Below are positions 49,986 to 59,155 of a stretch of DNA of 64,000 bases, in pieces (the first letter of the stretch is position 1; each line of letters opens with the position of its first letter). The notes below the pieces were generated by a model, which worked only from the letters and a program-made list of their open reading frames with translations, was not told the origin of the DNA and did no database searches. Both the position numbers and the translations under genes were made by a program. Source of the DNA: Alsobacter sp045348435 (GTDB lineage Bacteria; Pseudomonadota; Alphaproteobacteria; Rhizobiales; Beijerinckiaceae); assembly GCF_045348435.1 (NCBI RefSeq), contig NZ_CP157484.1:4650001-4714000 (forward strand), given 5' to 3'.

Positions 49986-50391
49986 GGCGTTCCTCCGAAC
50001 AGATCCAGGCCCTGGCGCCAGCCAGCGCGGCTGCATCATGGGTCCGAAGCTCGACGGCGGGCAGTGTCTTACTGTAGCTCGGCCGAATGCGGCCGCGATC
50101 GACGCCGTCTCGGTCCCGACCGCACCCCGGTCAGCGTGTCCTGGAGGTCCGTGGGAGGCCTTCAGCCTACAGTAAGATACCTGCCAGCCGCTCGCCGAAG
50201 TGCTTTGATCATCGCACGCGCTTCGAGTGAACGGGCCGCCCATGCCGCAGCGATGCTTCGACGCCTCGGTGATCGCTCGACCTCCATCGGCAGCCCCACG
50301 ATGCGGCCAGGACGGCGTCGGCCCGCGTGGCCAGTCCGTGACCCGAATTCCCCGAAAGTCACCCGACATTCAGCGAAAAGGGAGATCCCAG
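49986..50391. promoter_or_regulatory. Divergent promoter region with an inverted pair of TACAGTAAGAYAC motifs
   Basis: The 406-base gap between the transporter and the LTXXQ gene has two near-identical elements in opposite directions: minus strand 50078–50062 (CTACAGTAAGACACTGCC) and plus strand 50167–50184 (CTACAGTAAGATACCTGCC, 19 bases with one extra C). One faces each gene. No intact gene lies within the gap. Confidence 0.55.
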
Positions 50392-50889
50392 ATGTTCAAG
50401 GCAATTGCGATCGGCGTCGCCGTGGTCGGCCTCGGCCTGAGTTCGGCTCAGGCGCAGACTGCGTCATCTTCCGCAGCCTCGTCCGAAAGGCTCAGCAGCG
50501 CCGATCTCAGCGCCATCCTGGACGCCCGGGTGGCGGCGACCAAATTCGCCCTGCAACTGACTCCCGAGCAGCTGAAATTGTGGCCCCCGGTGGAGGAGGC
50601 GATCCGCGCCAGGGCGGCCGTGCGCCACGCGCGGGTCGCCAGGCTGCAATCGGGGCAGTGGGAAGAGGCCAGCATCGTCGAGCTGATGCGGCAACGCGCC
50701 GACAACCTCATGCAGCGCGGCGCCAGCTTGAAGAAGCTTGCGGACGCCTGGCAGCCTTTGGCCGCGACGCTGACCGAGGAGCAGAAGCACCGCTTGGCGG
50801 TCCTGGCCCTCTTCGTGCTCCGCGAAGCGCGGGAAATGCTGCCGCGCAACCAGTCGTCCGACAGCTGGGAGGACGGCGGCGAGGATTGA
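50392..50889 (+). CDS. Spy/CpxP-like periplasmic protein with LTXXQ motifs
   Basis: 165 aa with a signal peptide (MFKAIAIGVAVVGLGLSSAQAQ) and an all-helical mature part with two LTxxQ motifs (LTPEQLKLWPPVEEAIRAR at about 62 and LTEEQKHRLAVLALF near 127). Spy and CpxP are envelope-stress chaperones; this alphaproteobacterial version is likely similar, but that is inference. GGGAG lies 6 bases before the ATG. The upstream region holds a TACAGTAAGATAC element. Confidence 0.82.
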   Translation: MFKAIAIGVAVVGLGLSSAQAQTASSSAASSERLSSADLSAILDARVAATKFALQLTPEQLKLWPPVEEAIRARAAVRHARVARLQSGQWEEASIVELMRQRADNLMQRGASLKKLADAWQPLAATLTEEQKHRLAVLALFVLREAREMLPRNQSSDSWEDGGED

Positions 50890-51037
50890 TCGCGCGATTG
50901 CGCTGCGTCCCGCGCGAGTTCGCGCCGATCGGGATGCTTCAGCCGCAGCGCGGCGCGACCCGCGATGGCCGACGCGCTGCGATCTGATCTGCCGGGTTCA
51001 CGCCTGTGCGCCCGGCGTTTCGGGAGTGGAGGTCGTG

Positions 51038-51586
51038 ATGAAGAAGCTTGCTACTTACGCCCTGGCGGCCGTGGTCGCGCAGGCCCTCATTGTCGCGTCC
51101 CCGGCGTCCGCCCAGTGGCGTGGCGGCGGGGGACACTGGGGCGGCGGGTGGGGCCATGCCGGATGGGGTCATGGCGGATGGGGCCGTGCCGGGTGGGGCC
51201 ACGCCGGGTGGGGCGGCGGTTGGGGAGGATGGCGCGGCGGCGGATGGGGCTGGGGGGCCGGGCTTGCGGCGGGGCTGACCGGCCTCGCGATCGGCTCCGT
51301 CCTGGCGAGCCCCGCCTATGGCTACGGCTACCCTTATGACGGTCTGTATGACGGCGTGGGCTATGCCGATGGCTGGGACCCGTATGTGGCGGACCCGTAT
51401 TACGGCGTCAGCTATGCGCCCGTCTATGCGGCGCCCCGCGTGGTGGTCGTTCGCAGAACCTACTACTACCCGCGTCGGGTCTACCGGCGGCACGCCTATT
51501 GGGGACCGGCCTACTACCCTCGCGCCGCCTACCGGACAGCCTATGTGAGGCACGCGGCCTGGCGCGGTCGCCGTTATTGGCGCTGA
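51038..51586 (+). CDS. Exported Gly/Trp-rich repeat protein
   Basis: 182 aa. Signal peptide MKKLATYALAAVVAQALIVASPASAQ, then a stretch of near-perfect WGHAGWG/WGRAGWG repeats (about residues 32–70), a short hydrophobic GLAAGLTGLAIGSVLA and a Tyr/Arg-rich tail (YYYPRRVYRRHAYWGPAYY). Composition resembles small surface or envelope proteins common in Hyphomicrobiales; function is unknown. ATG 51038 has GGAGG at 5–6 bases. The repeat region (51120–51255) is repetitive in DNA too and may vary in length between strains. Confidence 0.78.
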   Translation: MKKLATYALAAVVAQALIVASPASAQWRGGGGHWGGGWGHAGWGHGGWGRAGWGHAGWGGGWGGWRGGGWGWGAGLAAGLTGLAIGSVLASPAYGYGYPYDGLYDGVGYADGWDPYVADPYYGVSYAPVYAAPRVVVVRRTYYYPRRVYRRHAYWGPAYYPRAAYRTAYVRHAAWRGRRYWR

Positions 51587-51643
51587 CGAGGGGCGCGGGC
51601 CCGTCGAGGGACGAGCCTCTCTCGCCCGGCGGCCGCGCGCCTC

Positions 51644-52678
51644 CTAGGCGGCGCCGCGGCTGGCGGTGCGGAGCCTCTCCGCGTAGACGTTGATGATCAG
51701 GGCGGCCAGCAGGATGAGGCCGCGGATCAGGATCTTCAGGAAGCTGTCGATGTTGACGTGGTCGAGGCCGTTGTTGAGCACGCCGAGCACGAACAGCCCC
51801 AGGATCGTGTTGCCGATGCCGCCGCGCCCGCCGAACAGGCTGGTGCCGCCCACCACCACGGCCGCGATGGCGTCCAGCAGGTAGCTGTCGAACTCGTTTT
51901 GCTGGGCGCTGCCGAAATACGCGACGCCCAGCATGCCGGCCACGCCGGAGCACACCGCCGAGATCACCAGCGCCGCGCCCACCACCAGGCCCGCATTGAC
52001 GCCCGAATTCTCGGCCGCCTCCCGGTTGCCGCCGACCATGTAGACGTAGCGGCCGAAGCGCGTGTAGGTCAGCGTCACATGGGCGACCAGCAGGAAAAGG
52101 GCGGCCACGATCACGATCCAGGGCACGCCCAGGAACGAGCGGGAGCCCAGCGTGGCGATCAGCGGCGGCACCGAATAGGCGATCTGGCCGCGCACCAGGA
52201 GCGCGCTGACGCCCGCGCCGATCTGCATCATCGCCAGGGTCATGATGAAGGACGGGATCCCGATCCGGGTCACCCCGAACGCCGTCACGAGGCCGAGGAG
52301 CCCACAGGCGGCGAGCGCCAGCAGGATGGCGGCGAAGCCCGGAAGGGGCAGGTTCGCGATGTTCACGCTGGCGTCCTGCAGGGTGAAGAACGCGACCACG
52401 ATGCCGGTGGCGTTCGCCACCGCGGCGACGCTGAGATCGATTTCGGCCGTCAGGATCACGAAGGTGAGCCCGACCGCGATGATCCCCGTCACCGAGACCT
52501 GCTGGAGGATGTTCCAGACATTGCCGACGGTCGCGAAGGACGGGCTCGCGACGGAGAAGAACAGCACCAGGACCAGCAAGGTCAGCAGGGGCGCGATGTT
52601 GCGCAGGCGCTGGGCCAGCCAGCCGCCGGCGCGCTGGGCGAAGGGAGGCCGGCTGGCGGGTGTCGTCGTCGCATCCAT
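51644..52678 (-). CDS. CUT2 family sugar ABC transporter permease (RbsC-like)
   Basis: 344-aa inner-membrane permease with about ten helices. Family blocks include SVTGIIAVGLTFVILTAEIDLSVAAVANATGIVVAFF, FIMTLAMMQIGAGVSALLVRGQIAYSV, YVYMVGGNREAAENSGVN and VVVGGTSLFGGRGGIGNTILGLFVLGVLNNGLDHVNIDSFLKILIRGLILLAALIINVY. It is the last gene of a binding protein–ATPase–permease operon; there is only one permease, so it would act as a homodimer. The sugar is unknown. Confidence 0.94.
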   Translation of the reverse strand: MDATTTPASRPPFAQRAGGWLAQRLRNIAPLLTLLVLVLFFSVASPSFATVGNVWNILQQVSVTGIIAVGLTFVILTAEIDLSVAAVANATGIVVAFFTLQDASVNIANLPLPGFAAILLALAACGLLGLVTAFGVTRIGIPSFIMTLAMMQIGAGVSALLVRGQIAYSVPPLIATLGSRSFLGVPWIVIVAALFLLVAHVTLTYTRFGRYVYMVGGNREAAENSGVNAGLVVGAALVISAVCSGVAGMLGVAYFGSAQQNEFDSYLLDAIAAVVVGGTSLFGGRGGIGNTILGLFVLGVLNNGLDHVNIDSFLKILIRGLILLAALIINVYAERLRTASRGAA

Positions 52679-52738
52679 CGATGGGGTCCCCTGGGCAGGC
52701 TCGTAGAGGTGGGCCGACGGCCGGGCGCGCCGGAAAGG

Positions 52739-54238
52739 CTAGGCGGCGGCCAGCAGGTCCTCCTTGGAGACGCCGCGCTCGGCGAATTCATGGACGATCT
52801 CGCCCCGGCGCAGGACCACGATGCGGTCCGCCATGGACAGCACCGTCTCCGGCTCGGTCGACAGGATGATCACGGCGATGCCCTGCTCCTTGAGGGAGCG
52901 CACGATGCGCACGACGTCCTCCTTGGCCCCGACATCCATGCCGCGCGTCGGCTCGCACAACACCAGCACCCGCGGCGGGCGGGTGAGCCAGCGCGCCAGC
53001 GCCACCTTCTGCTGGTTGCCGCCCGACAGCGCGCCGAGGCGCGTCTCGGGCCCGGGCGCGCGAATGTTCAGGGCCTGGATGTGCCCTTTCGCGATGGCGC
53101 GTTCGCGGTCCGGCTTCAGCCAGATCCGCGAGATCGTCTCCAGGATCGAGATCGAGACGTTGCGGTAGATCGGCTCCTCGCCGAACAGCATCGCGCGCCG
53201 GCTTTCCGGCACGAACGCGACGCCGGCGCGCTTGGCGTCGGCCGTGTTGCCCAGCCTGACCTCCCTTCCGGCGATGCGGATCTCGCCCCCGCCCGGCTGC
53301 AGCTTGCCGAACAGCGCGCGCGACAGCTCGATCTGCCCGCAGCCCATAGAGCCGTAGACGCCCAGCGCTTCGCCGGCCCTGACCTGGAAGCTCACATCCT
53401 TGAAGGCGGGCGCATGCGTCAGCCCGATGGCCTCCAGGGCCACAGGCGCGCCGCCGGGCCCCGCGAGGCGCACCGTCCCGGTCCAGCTCTCCTCCAGGTC
53501 GGCCGCGTGCGGGCCGATCATGCGGGCGATCAGCCAGCCCTTGTCGGTGGCGGGCGACACCCGCTCTGTCACGACCTTGCGGCCGTTGCGGAACACCGAC
53601 ACGACGTCGGAGACGCGCAGGACGTCGTCCAGGAAATGCGAGATGAAGACGATGCTGCGGCCCTCCTGCCTGAGGAGGCGCAGGACGCCGAAGAGGCGCT
53701 CCGTCTCGGGCGGCGACAGGGCCGAGGTCGGCTCGTCCAGGATGATGAGGTCCGCACCGGAGAAGAGCACCCGGCCGAGTTCGACGAGCTGCTGCACCCC
53801 GATGGGCAGGAGCCCGGCCGGCGCGTCGACGTCGACGTCCAGCCCGAGCCGGGCCAGCAGATCGCGCGCGCCGCGCCGCATGGCGGGCCAGTCCACCAAG
53901 CCGAAGCGGTTGGTCGGCTGCGCGCCGAGATAGACGTTCTCGGCCACGCTCAGGTCCGGCGCGATGCTGAGCTCCTGGTGCACCATGCCGATCCCGGCCG
54001 CGAGCGCGTCGCGGGAGCCCCGGAACCGGGTCTCCCGCCCGCGCACGCGCATGACGCCGCCGAAGTCCGGGTGGACTCCGGCGATGATCTTCATCAGCGT
54101 GCTCTTGCCGGCGCCGTTCTCGCCGACGAGTCCATGGATCTCGCCGGGCGCGAGCGCCAGGTCGACGTCCCGCAGCGCCTGCACGCCGCCAAACGCCTTG
54201 GAGATCCCGACCAGCTCCAGGATGGGCTCGACCGCCAT
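52739..54238 (-). CDS. CUT2 family sugar ABC transporter ATP-binding protein (RbsA/XylG-like)
   Basis: 499 aa with two ABC domains. The first has GENGAGKSTLMK (Walker A) and LIILDEPTSALSPPE (Walker B); the second has a degenerate Walker A (GSMGCGQIELSRALFG) and an intact signature LSGGNQQKVALARWL, the usual asymmetry in this family. Such tandem ATPases drive uptake of ribose, xylose, inositol or similar. ATG 54238 is chosen because the ATPase domain starts there; the frame extends to 54280 over the gap. Confidence 0.94.
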   Translation of the reverse strand: MAVEPILELVGISKAFGGVQALRDVDLALAPGEIHGLVGENGAGKSTLMKIIAGVHPDFGGVMRVRGRETRFRGSRDALAAGIGMVHQELSIAPDLSVAENVYLGAQPTNRFGLVDWPAMRRGARDLLARLGLDVDVDAPAGLLPIGVQQLVELGRVLFSGADLIILDEPTSALSPPETERLFGVLRLLRQEGRSIVFISHFLDDVLRVSDVVSVFRNGRKVVTERVSPATDKGWLIARMIGPHAADLEESWTGTVRLAGPGGAPVALEAIGLTHAPAFKDVSFQVRAGEALGVYGSMGCGQIELSRALFGKLQPGGGEIRIAGREVRLGNTADAKRAGVAFVPESRRAMLFGEEPIYRNVSISILETISRIWLKPDRERAIAKGHIQALNIRAPGPETRLGALSGGNQQKVALARWLTRPPRVLVLCEPTRGMDVGAKEDVVRIVRSLKEQGIAVIILSTEPETVLSMADRIVVLRRGEIVHEFAERGVSKEDLLAAA

Positions 54239-54252
54239 CACGCCCCCGCCGG

Positions 54253-55287
54253 CTAGATCAGGAACTGCTCTTCCATCCACGCCATGCCGGCGGCGTTCGC
54301 CTTAGTGACGACCGGGCCATCCGTGATGATGTGCTTGGGAATGTCGGTTCCGGTCTTGGCCCCGTTCATGACGGCGGCCACGCCGGCCACGATCGCGCCG
54401 CCATGGATGCGGCAGGACGGATTGCGCACGGTCGCGAACATGCGCCCGTCGCTGACCGCCGCGATGGCGGGCGGCATGGCGTCGACGCCGCCGATCTTGA
54501 TCTCGGTCCGGCCTTTGGCCTTCATGACGTTGTAGGCGGCGAGCGCCATGTCGTCGTTGTGGAAGAACGCGGCGTCGATCTTGGGGTGCTTGGTGAGATA
54601 GCTCTCCCACAGCCGCACCGCCTTGGTGACGTCCCAGTCCGCCGGCTGCGTCTCCAGAACCTCGATCTTGGGAAATTTCTTCACGACCGAGTCGAAGCCT
54701 CGCGCCCGTCCCTGCGCGCCGGTGTGGCCCAGCGCGCCCTGGGTCATGATCACCTTGCCCTCGCCGCCGATGGCGTCCACCAGGGCCTGCGTGACGGACG
54801 CGCCCATGAACTCGTTGTCGGGCGCCAGGAAGGTGTGGACGTTGATGCTATCCAGCGGCGCGATCAGCGTGTCCATGTCGATCACGGGCGTGCCGCCCTC
54901 GATCATGCGGTTGACCGGCGCCGTCAGGGTGCCGATGCCGAAGGCCTGGATGGCGACGAAGTCCCACTTCTGGGAGGCCATGTTGTCGATGGCGGAGCGC
55001 TGCTTCACGGCGTCGAGCTGGCCGTCGAACCAGGTCACCTCGACGTTGAAGAGCTTGCCCCAATATTCGGCCGCCTGCTTGCCCTGGGCGCACCAGGTGG
55101 CCTGAAGGCCGGCGTTGGAGAAAGCGGCCTTGAGCGGCTTGCTGGACCGGCCGGCTTCCTTCGCCATCGCGGCCGCCATGAATGGGCTCACGCCCATGCC
55201 TCCGAAGAGTGCGGCGGCCCCTGCCGCCGCCGCGGAACCGAGCATGAGGCCGCGCCGGGACGCCCCGACGGAATCGTCTTGGGTCAT
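54253..55287 (-). CDS. Sugar ABC transporter substrate-binding protein
   Basis: 344 aa. The start MTQDDSVGASRRGLMLGSAAAAGAAALFGG has a twin-arginine-like SRRGLML signal. The mature part is a periplasmic-binding-protein type 1 (RbsB-like) fold with AAFSNAGLQATWCAQGKQAAEYWGK, GGTPVIDMDTLIAP, ALGHTGAQGRARGFDSVVKKFP and FHNDDMALAAYNVMKAKG. GGAGG lies 5 bases before ATG 55287. First gene of the CUT2 operon; ligand not predictable from sequence alone. Confidence 0.93.
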   Translation of the reverse strand: MTQDDSVGASRRGLMLGSAAAAGAAALFGGMGVSPFMAAAMAKEAGRSSKPLKAAFSNAGLQATWCAQGKQAAEYWGKLFNVEVTWFDGQLDAVKQRSAIDNMASQKWDFVAIQAFGIGTLTAPVNRMIEGGTPVIDMDTLIAPLDSINVHTFLAPDNEFMGASVTQALVDAIGGEGKVIMTQGALGHTGAQGRARGFDSVVKKFPKIEVLETQPADWDVTKAVRLWESYLTKHPKIDAAFFHNDDMALAAYNVMKAKGRTEIKIGGVDAMPPAIAAVSDGRMFATVRNPSCRIHGGAIVAGVAAVMNGAKTGTDIPKHIITDGPVVTKANAAGMAWMEEQFLI

Positions 55288-55418
55288 GGTTTCCTCCACT
55301 GAGATCCGGACCTTTGCGGCCCGGTATCAGGAATGAAGCTGGCACGGCGCACAGGCCGAGTCACGGGCGATCTGTGGACGGCGCGGCAGCTCCACGCGCC
55401 GTGCATCGCGCTGTCGGG

Positions 55419-56366
55419 TCAGCGGCCCGCGCCCGGGGCGCCGCCCTCCGGTCCGCTCCCGCCGCGCGCCCTGCGGGCCAGCGGGTAGCCCAGCCACACG
55501 CCCGTCAGGACCACGAAGACGCCGCAGCCCAGCGCGGCCGCGACCGGAAGGGAGCCCAGCGCCTTCCGGGAGACCACGAAGGCCTCCAGCGCCAACGCGC
55601 CCGCGAGCGGCGCCGTCGAGAGCAGGACGAGTCGGCCGCCCAGCCGCAGCAGGGCCGGCGAATCCTCGCCCGCATAGACGCTGCGATGATAGGCGGCGGG
55701 CGTCATCAGCAGCGCCACCGTGAGGGCGACGAGCAGCAGCGCCGCCACATGGGCGAGCCTCGAGCCGGCCGGCAGGCCCGGGAAGGCTTGCGTCAGCACC
55801 ACGCTGAGCTGGAAGCCGAGCAGCGCCTGCGCGCCCGGAAGGATGGTCCGGGCCTCGGTGAGCATATGATCGATCTTGTGGGAGAGCGGCGTCTCCTCGG
55901 CCTTGCGTTGCTTCGCCATGCGTCTTTGATCCTGTCCCTTGCGCCGCCGCCGGACCAGGCCCAGCGCGGTCCAGAGCCCCAGGGCCGTCAGGCCGACGCC
56001 CACTCCCGCGGCGACGCCCCAGGGCGACCCGTAGACGCTGCGGACCGCGATGAAGACGTCGGCGCCCAGCGCCAGGGCCAGCGGCGGCAGCGCGACGGCC
56101 AGGCCCCGATTGATCCATGCGGCGGCGCGCGGCGTCGACTCGCCGTTCTCCAGGACGGCGTGCAGCATGGAGGGCGAGACCAGCGCGCACAGGCTGGCCA
56201 GCAGCATCGCGAGGCCGCAGATCTGCGCCAGCTTGGAGCCGGCCGGCAGGGCCTCGAATCCCGGCTGGAAGACGCCCTGGAACTGGAAGCCGATCAGCAC
56301 CTGCGCGCCCAAGGTGAGCATGCGCAGTTCGTCCAGGCCGATCTTGATCTTCTCCACCGCGCCCAT
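55419..56366 (-). CDS. Membrane protein with two DUF6328 repeats
   Basis: 315 aa made of two related halves. Each has a helix ending ELR/EAR…GAQ-LLGFQ or GAQVLIGFQFQ, then …F-ALPAGSKLAQI or PGLPAGSRLAHV, a long hydrophobic pair and an SPSMLH / TPAAYHR segment (about residues 10–140 and 160–290). Single-domain DUF6328 proteins have about 150 residues, so this is a tandem duplication, with a basic linker (RRRRKGQDQRRMAKQRK) between. Four transmembrane helices per half. Function unknown. I chose ATG 56366; the longer form starts with TTG. Confidence 0.78.
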   Translation of the reverse strand: MGAVEKIKIGLDELRMLTLGAQVLIGFQFQGVFQPGFEALPAGSKLAQICGLAMLLASLCALVSPSMLHAVLENGESTPRAAAWINRGLAVALPPLALALGADVFIAVRSVYGSPWGVAAGVGVGLTALGLWTALGLVRRRRKGQDQRRMAKQRKAEETPLSHKIDHMLTEARTILPGAQALLGFQLSVVLTQAFPGLPAGSRLAHVAALLLVALTVALLMTPAAYHRSVYAGEDSPALLRLGGRLVLLSTAPLAGALALEAFVVSRKALGSLPVAAALGCGVFVVLTGVWLGYPLARRARGGSGPEGGAPGAGR

Positions 56367-56446
56367 CGCCCGGACCAACGACGAAGGCCGCCGGCGGGCT
56401 GCGCCGCGGGCGCGCGGCGTACGGCGCCAGCCGATCCGACGCGGCG

Positions 56447-58069
56447 TCAGCCGCGCAGGCCGGGCGCCTCCTGGCCGGTGCGGGCGACGTATTCGGCGTA
56501 GCCCCCGCCATACTGGTGCACCCCGTCCGGGGTCAGCTCGAGCACGCGGTTGGACAGGGCGCCCAGGAAGCGCCGGTCATGCGAGACGAACAGCATGGCG
56601 CCCTCATAGTCGGCCAGCGCCGCGATCAGCATCTCCTTGGTGGCCATGTCGAGATGGTTGGTGGGCTCGTCCAGGACCAGGAAGTTCGGCGGGTCGTAGA
56701 GCATGCGGGCCATCACCAGCCGGGCCTTCTCGCCGCCCGACAGCACGCGGCACCTCTTCTCCACGTCGTCGCCGGAGAAGCCAAAGCAGCCCGCCAGCGC
56801 CCGCAGCGAACCCTGCCCGGCCTGCGGAAAGGCGTCCTCCAGGGACTGGAACACCGTGCGCTCGCCGTCGAGGATCTCCATCGCGTGCTGCGCGAAGTAG
56901 CCCATCTTGACGGCGCCGCCCAACGCCACGGAGCCGTCGTCCGGCGCCGTGGAGCCGGTCACCAGCTTCAGGAGCGTCGACTTGCCCGCGCCGTTCACCC
57001 CCATCACGCACCAGCGCTCGCGACGGCGGACCTGGAAATCCAGCCCGTCATAGATGGGGCGGTCGCCGTAGCGCTTGCGGACGTTCTTGAGGCTGACGAC
57101 GTCCTCGCCCGAGCGCGGCGCGGGCGGGAAGTCGAACGACACCGTCTGCCGGCGCTTCGGGGGCTCGACCCGGTCGATCTTCTCCAGCTTCTTGACGCGG
57201 CTCTGGACCTGCGCGGCGTGGGAGGCGCGCGCCTTGAATCGCTCGATGAACTTGATCTCCTTGGCCAGCATCGCCTGCTGGCGCTCGAACTGCGCCTGCT
57301 GCTGCTTCTCGTTCAGCGCCCGCTGCTGCTCGTAGAACGCATAGTCGCCCGAATAGGTGGTCAGCGAGCCGCCGTCGATCTCCACGATCTTGTTGACGAT
57401 GCGGTTCATGAACTCGCGGTCGTGCGAGGTCATCAAAAGCGCGCCCTCATAGCCCTTGAGGAACGTCTCCAGCCAGATCAGGCTCTCCAGGTCGAGATGG
57501 TTGCTGGGCTCGTCCAGCAGCATCACGTCCGGTCGCATCAGCAGGATGCGGGCCAGCGCGACGCGCATCTTCCAGCCGCCCGACAGCGCCCCGACGTCGC
57601 CGTCCATCATGGCCTCGGTGAAGCTCAAGCCGGCCAGGACTTCGCGCGCCCGGCCGTCGAGGGCGTAGCCGTCGAGCTCCTCGAAGCGGGCCTGGACCTC
57701 GCCATAGCGCTCGATGATCTCGTCCATGCGGTCGGCCTGGTCGGGATCCGCCATGGCGGTCTCGAGCGCGCGCAGCTCCGCCGCGACGGCGCTGACCGGC
57801 CCCGCGCCGTCCATCACCTCGGCCGCGGCGCTGCGGCCCGCCATCTCGCCGACGTCCTGGCTGAAATAGCCGATGGTGACGCCGCGATCGACGGCCACCT
57901 GACCCTCGTCGGGCGCCTCCTGGCCGGTGACCATGCGAAACAGCGTCGTCTTGCCCGCGCCGTTGGGACCGACGAGCCCGATCTTCTCGCCCCGCTGGAG
58001 CGCCGCCGACGCCTCGATGAAGAGGATCTGGTGGCCGTTCTGCTTGCTGATGTTCTCAAGTCGGATCAT
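56447..58069 (-). CDS. ABC-F family ATPase (YbiT-like)
   Basis: 540 aa, two ABC domains with no membrane part. Walker A motifs GPNGAGKTT (about 36) and GVNGAGKST (about 348), signatures ALSGGWKMRVALAR and VLSGGEKARLVMAR, and Walker B LLDEPSNHLDLES and VLDEPTNHLDMAT. Between them lies the P-site tRNA-interaction motif with an Arg/Lys-rich helix (AMLAKEIKFIERFKARASHAAQVQSRVKKLEKI). Such proteins bind the ribosomal E site and help translation. Start at ATG 58069 (MIRLENISKQ). Confidence 0.94.
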   Translation of the reverse strand: MIRLENISKQNGHQILFIEASAALQRGEKIGLVGPNGAGKTTLFRMVTGQEAPDEGQVAVDRGVTIGYFSQDVGEMAGRSAAAEVMDGAGPVSAVAAELRALETAMADPDQADRMDEIIERYGEVQARFEELDGYALDGRAREVLAGLSFTEAMMDGDVGALSGGWKMRVALARILLMRPDVMLLDEPSNHLDLESLIWLETFLKGYEGALLMTSHDREFMNRIVNKIVEIDGGSLTTYSGDYAFYEQQRALNEKQQQAQFERQQAMLAKEIKFIERFKARASHAAQVQSRVKKLEKIDRVEPPKRRQTVSFDFPPAPRSGEDVVSLKNVRKRYGDRPIYDGLDFQVRRRERWCVMGVNGAGKSTLLKLVTGSTAPDDGSVALGGAVKMGYFAQHAMEILDGERTVFQSLEDAFPQAGQGSLRALAGCFGFSGDDVEKRCRVLSGGEKARLVMARMLYDPPNFLVLDEPTNHLDMATKEMLIAALADYEGAMLFVSHDRRFLGALSNRVLELTPDGVHQYGGGYAEYVARTGQEAPGLRG

Positions 58070-58222
58070 GGGGCTCGCGGGACCTGTCTTCGTGCAGGGC
58101 CGGCTTAGGGCATGTCGGCTCCGCGCGGAAGAGCCGAAGAGCCGAAACGGATCGCGGCCGCCCCATTGACGCGGCGCGATCGCGGCCGAGTTCTATGCGG
58201 TGTTCCACCCGAGGAGGCGCCC

Positions 58223-59086
58223 ATGACCCATCCCGTTCTCACGCCAGGCGCGGTCGCCGTGGTCACCGGCGGGGCCGGAGGGATCGGCCTTGCGGCCGCC
58301 GCCCGCTTCGCCCGGCTCGGCATGAGGGTCTGCATCGCCGACGTCGAATCCGACCGGCTCCGGCAGGCCGCTCTCGACCTGGAGGCGCAGGCGCCGGGCG
58401 GCGCGGCGGACGTGATGGCGAGCGCGACCGACGTCAGTTCCCGCGACGCGCTGAAGCGGCTCGAGGCCGACGTCCTGGAGCGGTTCGGGAGCGTCGACCT
58501 CCTCATGAACAACGCCGGAATCCAGCCCGGCAGCGCGCTCTTCGGCGATCCGGATGCGTGGCGGCGCATCCTCGACGTCAACCTCCTCGGCGTCATTCAT
58601 GGGACGCAGGTCTTCGGTCCGGGCATGATCGAGCGCGGCCGGCCGGGGCTCATCGTCAACACCGGCTCCAAGCAGGGCGTCACCACGCCGCCGGGCGATC
58701 CGGCCTACAATGTCTCCAAGGCGGGCGTGAAGGTCTTCACCGAGGCGCTGGCGCATGAGCTGCGCAACATCCCCGGCGCCAGGATCAGCGCCCATCTGCT
58801 GATCCCCGGTTTCGTCTTCACGGGCCTCACCGCCAAGGGCCGCGCCGTGAAGCCGGCCGCGGCCTGGACGCCCGAGCAAACAGTCGACTTCATGCTCGGC
58901 CGGTTGGAGGCAGGCGACTTCTACATCCTCTGCCCCGACAATGACGTCCCGCGCGAGCTGGACGAACGCCGGATCCTCTGGGCCGCCGAGGACATCGTCC
59001 GCAATCGGCCGGCGCTGTCGCGCTGGCATCCGGACTATGCGGACGCCTTCGCGGCCTTCGTGAAGGCCGGAACCCCGTCGGGCTGA
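58223..59086 (+). CDS. Short-chain dehydrogenase/reductase
   Basis: 287 aa, classical-to-extended SDR. VVTGGAGGIGLAAAARFARLG binds NAD(P), NNAG is at about 100, Ser is in IVNTGSKQGV and the catalytic YxxxK is in DPAYNVSKAGVKVF. The C-terminal third (VDFMLGRLEAGDFYILCPDNDVPRELDERRILWAAEDIV) is longer than in simple SDRs. The substrate is unknown. GAGGAGG precedes ATG 58223. It is divergent from the ABC-F gene and followed by the cobalamin riboswitch region. Confidence 0.92.
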   Translation: MTHPVLTPGAVAVVTGGAGGIGLAAAARFARLGMRVCIADVESDRLRQAALDLEAQAPGGAADVMASATDVSSRDALKRLEADVLERFGSVDLLMNNAGIQPGSALFGDPDAWRRILDVNLLGVIHGTQVFGPGMIERGRPGLIVNTGSKQGVTTPPGDPAYNVSKAGVKVFTEALAHELRNIPGARISAHLLIPGFVFTGLTAKGRAVKPAAAWTPEQTVDFMLGRLEAGDFYILCPDNDVPRELDERRILWAAEDIVRNRPALSRWHPDYADAFAAFVKAGTPSG

Positions 59087-59155
59087 CCGCGAAGAAAGAC
59101 CGAAGTCGAACGCTGATCCGGCTATGAAGCGCAGGCGACTGCGGCTATCGTGGCG

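Noticed and set aside
51120..51255. Possible CRISPR-like repeat array
   Set aside because: The repetition is in frame, short-period and encodes Gly/Trp units of an exported protein; there are no spacers of even length.
51758..54256. An 832-codon plus-strand frame over the ABC transporter
   Set aside because: Antisense shadow of the permease and ATPase genes, rich in His, Asp, Gln and Arg as expected from the complement.
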